Shown here piece after piece: positions 58,561 through 64,000 of a stretch of 64,000 nucleotides of DNA (position 1 is its first letter; the number at the start of each line of letters is the position of its first letter). Origin of the DNA: Gammaproteobacteria bacterium (lineage in GTDB: Bacteria; Pseudomonadota; Gammaproteobacteria; Competibacterales; Competibacteraceae). A program made the translations under genes and the position numbers. Where the stretch lies: contig JACKMZ010000007.1 of the NCBI GenBank assembly GCA_024235135.1, forward strand, positions 124,001 to 188,000. The letters run 5' to 3'. The notes under the pieces are model-generated. The model saw nothing but the letters and a program-made list of their open reading frames with translations. It did not search any database and had not been told where the DNA came from.

Positions 58561-60279
58561 TCAGGTGGAACCTTGGAGAAAGTCCAGCGGCCCCGTGGGT
58601 ATCCCCAAGACCTTCTTGCGAGTGGACAGCCCTTTGGCCTGCAAGCGTTCTTTGACGTCATCGGCCAGCGATCCCCGTTCATCATGGAGGTCGATAATCG
58701 TTTTGTAGACTTTGAAAAGCTGCGCGGTATCCCATTCGGACGATACCGGCTCGACGGATTCCGAATCAGTGGCCCGCTGCCAGCACTGGAACGCGGCATC
58801 GGCAATCGTCTCGTATATCACTGGTTCGGTCGCCAGGGCGTCCAGGCCCATGCAGCATTCCCACTCGGCGCCATTCATTTGCGCGCCATCGAAGCAAGCG
58901 GCATCCAGTGAGCAACGCCGAAACGAGACGTTATCGAGCACGGCGTTGCGGAAATCGGCGCGGCTGAAGTCACAGCCAATAAAAATCACTCCGCTGAAAC
59001 GCCCGTCGCTGAGATTGGCGTCGACATAACTTTCGTTCTGAATAGTGGCTTTTCCGTCCGAGTTACGAATTTCGATGGCCTGGCGGGATCGATCCGCGTC
59101 CTCGCCGCTAGCCTGGACGTACAGGCTGAGAATACGGGGTTCCTTGAACCGGAAGCGGTCGCGGTCATGCCATAAAAAAACGGCCAGTCGCTGGGACTCC
59201 GGGGATTTCCAACCGTTTTCGGCCGTTTTCAAACCCACTCCGACGAAAAAATCCTCCGTTTGCAAATCCTCATTATTCTCAAGGGTGAGGTAGCGGTAAG
59301 GATCGTCCTGGCCCAATCCGCACTCCTGCAACAGCAACCATTTGAGCATCAAGGACATTGAAGGCTTATGAACAAAGCCCTGAACACGCATCGTTTCCTG
59401 TTTCACGATTTCCAGCGCCATCACGGCGCGGTTCCACAACTGCTTCAAGCGACGCGGGTTGTTGTCCAACACCTCCGCGATTCGAACAAGCTGGTTTCGT
59501 AAAGTCGCGTCCTCCACCGGTAGAATCGCGGCAAGGTGGCGGCTTTGATGCGTCGGCAATTCCAAGGCAAGCTGCACGAACTTTTCCAAATACCGCCGAC
59601 CTTCGCCGGGAAACTGGCTGTCGATGGCTTTTTCAATCTGCTGCTTATGCGCGCAGATGAAAAACAGGCAGTTATCCAGATGCAAAAACAGCTTGATCTG
59701 TTCCAGCAAGCCGACGATTTGGGCGGGATCGTGGCAACGGTCCAAGTCGTCAATCAGGAACACCAGTCGCTTGCCGTCTTGGGTGGTTTCCTTGACCGCT
59801 TCCGCGATTTTTTCCTGTAAGTCCTTGGCGGCTTCTGCATCGTCCTGCTGCTTTTTTATACCCGTGAGGAAATCCAACAGCGGCAGCCCGCCGGTTGCGG
59901 CCTGGAATCCCAGTTCCGAGAGCATTTTGATGAACTCTGGCCCTGACTCGACGATGCCGTTGACCAGCCTACGGAATGGTCCGGGCTTTTTCGCCAGCGT
60001 GGCCAACAATGGCAACAGTAGCGATTTTTCATTGCGATACAGCCAGGGCGAAAATTCGACCATCTGCCAGCGTTCGGTCTCGCCACCTAGCCGTTCCGCC
60101 AGCATTTTGAGCAAACTGGATTTGCCGCTGCCCCAATCGCCGTATATTCCGACTACAAACGGAGATTGACTCTCACGCTGCAACACGTGGCTTTCGAGTG
60201 CTTTGACGAAACGATAGAAATGGAGTTGATCCTGTTCACGACCGATGGGTTGGTCGTCTAGCAGGAGGTGGGTGCTCAT
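58561..60279 (-). CDS. KAP family P-loop NTPase with C-terminal pentapeptide repeats
   Basis: 572 residues. Walker A is YGDWGSGKSSLLKML (about 46-60), Walker B LVFLIDDLDRC (about 172-182), and the KAP-type FSPWLY (76-81) and ICAHKQQIEKAI follow. Residues about 418-475 are pentapeptide-like (A/C-D/N-L/F-x-x: ANLSDGRF, CDFSRADFRNAVLDN). I see no strong pair of membrane helices between the Walker motifs, unlike many KAP proteins. Its ATG overlaps the stop of the NACHT gene by four bases, implying coupled synthesis. Confidence 0.88.
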   Translation of the reverse strand: MSTHLLLDDQPIGREQDQLHFYRFVKALESHVLQRESQSPFVVGIYGDWGSGKSSLLKMLAERLGGETERWQMVEFSPWLYRNEKSLLLPLLATLAKKPGPFRRLVNGIVESGPEFIKMLSELGFQAATGGLPLLDFLTGIKKQQDDAEAAKDLQEKIAEAVKETTQDGKRLVFLIDDLDRCHDPAQIVGLLEQIKLFLHLDNCLFFICAHKQQIEKAIDSQFPGEGRRYLEKFVQLALELPTHQSRHLAAILPVEDATLRNQLVRIAEVLDNNPRRLKQLWNRAVMALEIVKQETMRVQGFVHKPSMSLMLKWLLLQECGLGQDDPYRYLTLENNEDLQTEDFFVGVGLKTAENGWKSPESQRLAVFLWHDRDRFRFKEPRILSLYVQASGEDADRSRQAIEIRNSDGKATIQNESYVDANLSDGRFSGVIFIGCDFSRADFRNAVLDNVSFRRCSLDAACFDGAQMNGAEWECCMGLDALATEPVIYETIADAAFQCWQRATDSESVEPVSSEWDTAQLFKVYKTIIDLHDERGSLADDVKERLQAKGLSTRKKVLGIPTGPLDFLQGST

Positions 60280-62588
60280 AGGATTGAGCCTAAATCGATT
60301 CTTTCCAGTGCCTCCGCCGCGGTTTGTCGTACAAACTCGCTTTCATCCTTCCTCAAAGCGTCAAGCAACACCCCCACCGCTCGGCTATCTCCCGTCCGCT
60401 CCAACACCAACCTCAACGCCGCATTCGCACGTACCGAGCCGTCCTGGTCGTTCCGCAGAGCATCGAGCAAACCGTCCTCCCCACGGCTATCACCTATCTG
60501 CCCCAACGCCTCCGCCGCACTCCCACGCACCGAGCCGTCCTGATCGTTCCTCAAGGCGTTAGCTCGACTATCTCCCATCCGCCTCAGCGCCCCCGCCGCG
60601 CTCCTACGCACCCAATCGTCCTGATCGTTCCGCTGAGCTTCAAGCAATGCCTTCACCGCTCGACTATCCCTCGTCCCCGTCAACGCATTCGCCGCGCTCC
60701 TACGCACCGTGTCATCCTGATCGCTCCGAAGCGCGTTAATCAACGCCTCCACCGCTTGACTATCCACCACCCACTCCAACACCTCCGCAGCACTACTACG
60801 CACCGAGCTATCCTGACCATTCCGCAGGGCATCGAGCAAAGGTTCCAATGTTCCCGCTCGAAAGCGCATGGCCCCACCGGCTTCCGTAAATAATCTAAAT
60901 AACAAACCACCTAAGTACGAATAATCGGGGTCCAAATACAACTCAACCCAACGCCGAAACAAAGCATCGGACGCTTCCAACTCAACACGCGCTTCGGATG
61001 CACAAAGAAATGCTATCCGAAACGCGTAATGCATGATGTCCTCACGTTCGTGGCGGCGATTCAGAATTGATTGAATGAACTCGCTGCCCGATTCCTCGTC
61101 CTTCATACCCTGATGGGCCGCCGCCAGCCGGATCACTTCGCGCCAACGGGGATTGAACAAATACCGGCACAGATAGGAGTCGATTAGGGCGCGCCGCCGT
61201 GTGATGGCCCGCGCCGCCAAATATTCCTGAAAGGTCAGATGGAAAAAGCCGTATTCCTCGCCCCCCCGGTCGATCAACAATCCGCCGACTTCTCGAATCA
61301 GGAACAACAGTTTTTCCGCCTGTCGTTGCGCTTCGCCCTCTGGGAACCCCTGTTCCCGAATTAGAAAAGCGCGTGTTTTCTCCAGCAACGTATCTCTCGT
61401 CGCGCGGTTTTCCGGGCAGTGCTCCTGAAAATACAGAGCGATTTCTTCCAGTACGGCCTGAGTGTCGTCCTTGTTCAAACCGTCCTGTTCGATACGTTTG
61501 CCGCGCTTGAAGATCTCCCAATTGAAAATGAACGTGTCGATACACAGCTTGTAAAGCTCGACCCGCTGGCTCGGCAAAGTGCCGCCTTGGTGGTGAATCA
61601 GCCCGATGATCGTGCACAATAAGGGATTGGCCGCCAAGGCCCGCACGCCGGGATGGGCTTCGACCTGTCCAATCAAATCCTTGGCTTTTTTCTCGGCGCG
61701 GTTTTTAGTGGCCTCGTCATCGACGATGTCTTCGCGCCTTTCGATGGCGTACGTCCAGTTGTGAAAAAACCGGCGCATCCGCTCGTCGGTAAACGGTTCC
61801 AGCGTCGCCTTACCGAATCCGCCCATGAGGGGGGCCGCGTCATAACCGACGATACGGGAAGTCACCAGGCAGCGGTTGCCGGGATAACGCATCATGAGTT
61901 GTTGAATCGCTTCGACCGTGCGTTGTTTGGTCTGGGAATCCCGTTGCTCGTCCAGGCCGTCGAAAAGCAACAATGCCCGTTTGTCCTTTAGGGTTTGCTC
62001 GAACAGTTCAACCAACTCGATCTGCTCGTCAACTTGGCCAAAACCCCACTCGGCCGCGCCGGCACTCGCCAGATACTTCAAGATCGCTTCGCCAGGCCAC
62101 CAGTCCACATTGTCCGACCAGGTTTTCGCGAAGAAGCGCAGGATGACCGGAATCGGCAGCCGCCGAAGATCGCCGGACCCGTAATCCTTCGCGTGCTGCC
62201 AAGCCGAATGTTTCCAGAGCGTGGTTTTTCCCGCGCCGGGGTCGCCCAGCAATACCCAGCGGTCGTTGCGTTTCCAGAGATCGTCCAGGGACAGGCCGGT
62301 TTCCGATCGTGCCCAATGTACCTCGGGCAAAGCGGGTTCGGGCAAATTGTCGGTACTAAGGATCAGTTCCGGCGATATCGTCGATGTTAAATAATTACGC
62401 AAACTGCCTTTGATTGATGAGCCTGGTATCCAAGCCAGACCATCGCCCTCCAATTTCGCCGTCAAACTGACGAATACCTCATCCAACGGCAGTTCGACGA
62501 TGCGGCGAACCTGCATCACGCCGCGCGCATCGACCGTGCCGTAATCGCTTTTGATCTTTCGCAGGTAGCGTTCCAACATAGGTTCCAT
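60276..62588 (-). CDS. NACHT NTPase with C-terminal HEAT repeats
   Basis: 770 residues from the ATG after AAGGAA; a 20-residue upstream extension is possible but less likely. The short N-terminus (YLRKIKSDYGTVDARG, then VELPLDEVFVSL) is the pattern seen before many bacterial NACHT domains. Walker A is LGDPGAGKTTLW (about 114-125), Walker B ALLLFDGLDEQ (about 205-215), and CLVTSRIVGYD is the sensor region. The last about 190 residues are HEAT/PBS-lyase-like repeats. Such bacterial NLR-like proteins often act in phage defence by sensing through the repeats. No separate nuclease effector domain is visible. Confidence 0.9.
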   Translation of the reverse strand: MEPMLERYLRKIKSDYGTVDARGVMQVRRIVELPLDEVFVSLTAKLEGDGLAWIPGSSIKGSLRNYLTSTISPELILSTDNLPEPALPEVHWARSETGLSLDDLWKRNDRWVLLGDPGAGKTTLWKHSAWQHAKDYGSGDLRRLPIPVILRFFAKTWSDNVDWWPGEAILKYLASAGAAEWGFGQVDEQIELVELFEQTLKDKRALLLFDGLDEQRDSQTKQRTVEAIQQLMMRYPGNRCLVTSRIVGYDAAPLMGGFGKATLEPFTDERMRRFFHNWTYAIERREDIVDDEATKNRAEKKAKDLIGQVEAHPGVRALAANPLLCTIIGLIHHQGGTLPSQRVELYKLCIDTFIFNWEIFKRGKRIEQDGLNKDDTQAVLEEIALYFQEHCPENRATRDTLLEKTRAFLIREQGFPEGEAQRQAEKLLFLIREVGGLLIDRGGEEYGFFHLTFQEYLAARAITRRRALIDSYLCRYLFNPRWREVIRLAAAHQGMKDEESGSEFIQSILNRRHEREDIMHYAFRIAFLCASEARVELEASDALFRRWVELYLDPDYSYLGGLLFRLFTEAGGAMRFRAGTLEPLLDALRNGQDSSVRSSAAEVLEWVVDSQAVEALINALRSDQDDTVRRSAANALTGTRDSRAVKALLEAQRNDQDDWVRRSAAGALRRMGDSRANALRNDQDGSVRGSAAEALGQIGDSRGEDGLLDALRNDQDGSVRANAALRLVLERTGDSRAVGVLLDALRKDESEFVRQTAAEALERIDLGSIL
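60279..60860 (-). repeat. DNA repeats encoding HEAT units
   Basis: About six units of roughly 93 bases encode variants of DSRAV-LLxALRNDQDxxVRRSAAxALxxxG. Neighbouring units are highly similar at DNA level (RNDQDGSVR appears twice), so the array can expand or shrink. The unit at about 60540-60580 is about six codons short but stays in frame. Confidence 0.8.
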
Positions 62589-62669
62589 GCTTCGTTGTTC
62601 CTTGTGGATTAATTGGGAAACAATAGGTATTTCATCAATATCCGGCAATAGATTGGGAGCAGTTCAACC

Positions 62670-63236
62670 ATGACACGCCGCCTTTCCCACGTCATCGGTT
62701 TCGACGATGGCCCGTTCGCCCGCGAGCATCGCGGCGACGTGCTGGTGGTGGGCGCGATTTTCGCCGGTTTGCGGCTGGAAGGCGTGTTGAGCGGCAAGGT
62801 GCGCCGTGACGGGGCCAATTCCACGCGGGTATTGGCGGAGATGATCGCCCGTTCCCGCCATGCGCCGCAGGTTCAGGCGGTGTTATTGCAGGGCATCGCT
62901 CTGGCGGGTTTCAACGTGATCGATCTTCCCGGACTGTATCGACGGTTAGGCATCCCGGTCGTCGCCGTCGCGCGGCGTGCACCGGATTTCGCCGCCATCG
63001 AGCACGCGTTGCTATCGCAGGTCAAAGGCGGTCGGCGCAAATGGCGGCTTATCGAGCAACTCGGCCCGATGGAACCTGTCGCGGGGGTATTCGTGCAACG
63101 CGCGGGCCTCTCGTTGCAAGAGGCCCAGTCGCTGATTGAAGGACTGGCGGTGCACAGCGTCCTACCCGAACCGCTGCGCACCGCTCATCTGATTGCCGGA
63201 GGCATCGTGCTCGGCGAGAGCCGCCACCGAGCCTAG
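62670..63236 (+). CDS. DUF99 family protein (endonuclease V-like fold)
   Basis: 188 residues. The N-terminal HVIGFDDGPFAREHRGDVLVVGAIF, then GKVRRDGANSTRVLAEMI, LLQGIALAGFNVIDL and GIPVVAVARRAPDF are the ordered motifs of DUF99, a family common in archaea with an endonuclease-V-like fold and unknown activity. The conserved acidic residues (DD near the start) are present. It is divergent from the NACHT gene, about 80 bases between starts, and convergent with serA. Confidence 0.88.
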   Translation: MTRRLSHVIGFDDGPFAREHRGDVLVVGAIFAGLRLEGVLSGKVRRDGANSTRVLAEMIARSRHAPQVQAVLLQGIALAGFNVIDLPGLYRRLGIPVVAVARRAPDFAAIEHALLSQVKGGRRKWRLIEQLGPMEPVAGVFVQRAGLSLQEAQSLIEGLAVHSVLPEPLRTAHLIAGGIVLGESRHRA

Positions 63237-63245
63237 TCGGCTTCC

Positions 63246-64000
63246 TTAGGCTTCCAGAACCCGCACGCCCAGGACGCCTTCGATGCTCCCGATGGACTCG
63301 ACCACGCCCGACGGGATACAGCATTCCGCATCGACCAGCGTGCACGCGATGTCGCCGCGTGAGCGATTCAGCATATCCAGAATATTGATGTCCGCATTGG
63401 CGATGGCGGTGGAAATCCGTTCGATCATGTGCGGCACGTTGGCGTTCACCACCAGCAAACGATGTCCGCCGTTGCGGGGCATGGTCATTTCGGGAAAATT
63501 GACCGAGTTGTGTATCGTGCCGTGCTCCAGATAGTCGCGCACCTGATCGGCGACCATCACCGCGCAATTCTCCTCGGCTTCCTCGGTGGAGGCTCCCAAA
63601 TGCGGCAAGGCGATCACCCGCTCGTGCTGTTTGAGGAGATTGCTGGGAAAGTCGCAGACATAAGCCTTCACTCGGCCCGCCTTGATCGCCCCGGAAACCG
63701 CGGCTTCATCGACGATGGGGCCGCGCGAGAAATTGAGAATCGTCAGGCCCGAACGGCAGGCCGCCAGACGCTTGGCGTCGATCATGGCCCGCGTTTCTTC
63801 TTGCAAAGGCACATGCAGGGAGACGAAATCCGCCTGCGCCAACACATCGCCCACGCTCATCACCTGCTGAACCTCGGCCGACAATTGCCAGGCGTTCCTG
63901 ACCGTGATGTTGGGATCGTAACCGATCACCCGCATTCCCAAGGCCAGGGCGGCATTCGCGACTTTCACGCCGATCGCGCCCAGGCCGATCACCCCCAGGG
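63246..64000 (-). CDS. serA: D-3-phosphoglycerate dehydrogenase, C-terminal part
   Basis: The frame runs off the right end; about 251 residues are present. It begins inside the NAD-binding domain (GVIGLGAIGVKVANAALALG) and contains the catalytic region FVSLHVPLQEETRAM, FSRGPIVDEAA and LPHLGASTEEAEENCA with the catalytic His. A C-terminal ACT domain (about the last 75 residues) should bind serine for feedback inhibition. It catalyses the first step of serine synthesis. Confidence 0.94.
   Translation of the reverse strand, partial: LGVIGLGAIGVKVANAALALGMRVIGYDPNITVRNAWQLSAEVQQVMSVGDVLAQADFVSLHVPLQEETRAMIDAKRLAACRSGLTILNFSRGPIVDEAAVSGAIKAGRVKAYVCDFPSNLLKQHERVIALPHLGASTEEAEENCAVMVADQVRDYLEHGTIHNSVNFPEMTMPRNGGHRLLVVNANVPHMIERISTAIANADINILDMLNRSRGDIACTLVDAECCIPSGVVESIGSIEGVLGVRVLEA

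Noticed and set aside
60279..60860. CRISPR-like short repeats
   Set aside because: The units are coding HEAT repeats of about 93 bases without unique spacers, in frame with the NACHT gene.

Overview
The window is a stretch of proteobacterial chromosome, most likely gammaproteobacterial. It has dense housekeeping genes of moderately high GC with 4-base overlaps, an MsbA/LpxH lipid A pathway, a TTG-started argS, priA and an ABC-dependent O-antigen cluster. I cannot fix the family. There is no phage, insertion sequence or CRISPR array. Both ends cut genes: the 3' end of a paaK-type ligase on the left, and the C-terminal part of a serA-type dehydrogenase on the right.

Layout. 1-14.5 kb: glutathione peroxidase, a B3/4-domain protein, a rhomboid protease, cysS, gltX, two cyclophilins, lpxH, a MarR-EmrA-EmrB efflux unit, then a TerD-VWA fusion and an orphan BatD. 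14.7-20.5 kb: glmS, then a minus-strand unit tRNA-Ala(GGC)-23S-5S that starts at its own promoter and has no 16S gene. 20.7-33.8 kb: MepK-like peptidase, MscS-type channel, SPOR protein, argS, priA, two alpha/beta hydrolases, a DMT exporter, a glycine-rich membrane protein and msbA. 34-47.5 kb: a visibly AT-richer surface island with a secreted SLH-anchored subtilase homologue, Wzm/Wzt, wecB, two glycosyltransferases, a 1366-residue multidomain methyltransferase/glycosyltransferase and a pyruvyl-transferase-like protein. 48.2-55.5 kb: an archaeal-type adenylate kinase, a CitE-like lyase, the aapJQMP amino-acid importer and an AguB-type amidohydrolase. 55.7-58.3 kb: small genes (a SulA-like protein behind a 55-residue ORF, and two unknown ORFs behind a sigma-54-type promoter) and a redoxin. 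58.5-64 kb: a coupled NACHT-HEAT plus KAP-pentapeptide NTPase pair, a DUF99 protein and serA.

How the genes fit together. WecB, the glycosyltransferases, the coiled-coil methyltransferase protein and Wzm/Wzt form a plausible O-polysaccharide assembly and export route that joins the MsbA/LpxH lipid A pathway. AapJQMP imports amino acids. The NACHT/KAP pair looks like a signal-transducing NTPase defence or stress module. The strongest points for follow-up are the 23S-5S unit without 16S, the NACHT-KAP operon, the giant fusion protein, the archaeal-type adenylate kinase, the subtilase with Glu at the His position, and the sigma-54 promoter region.
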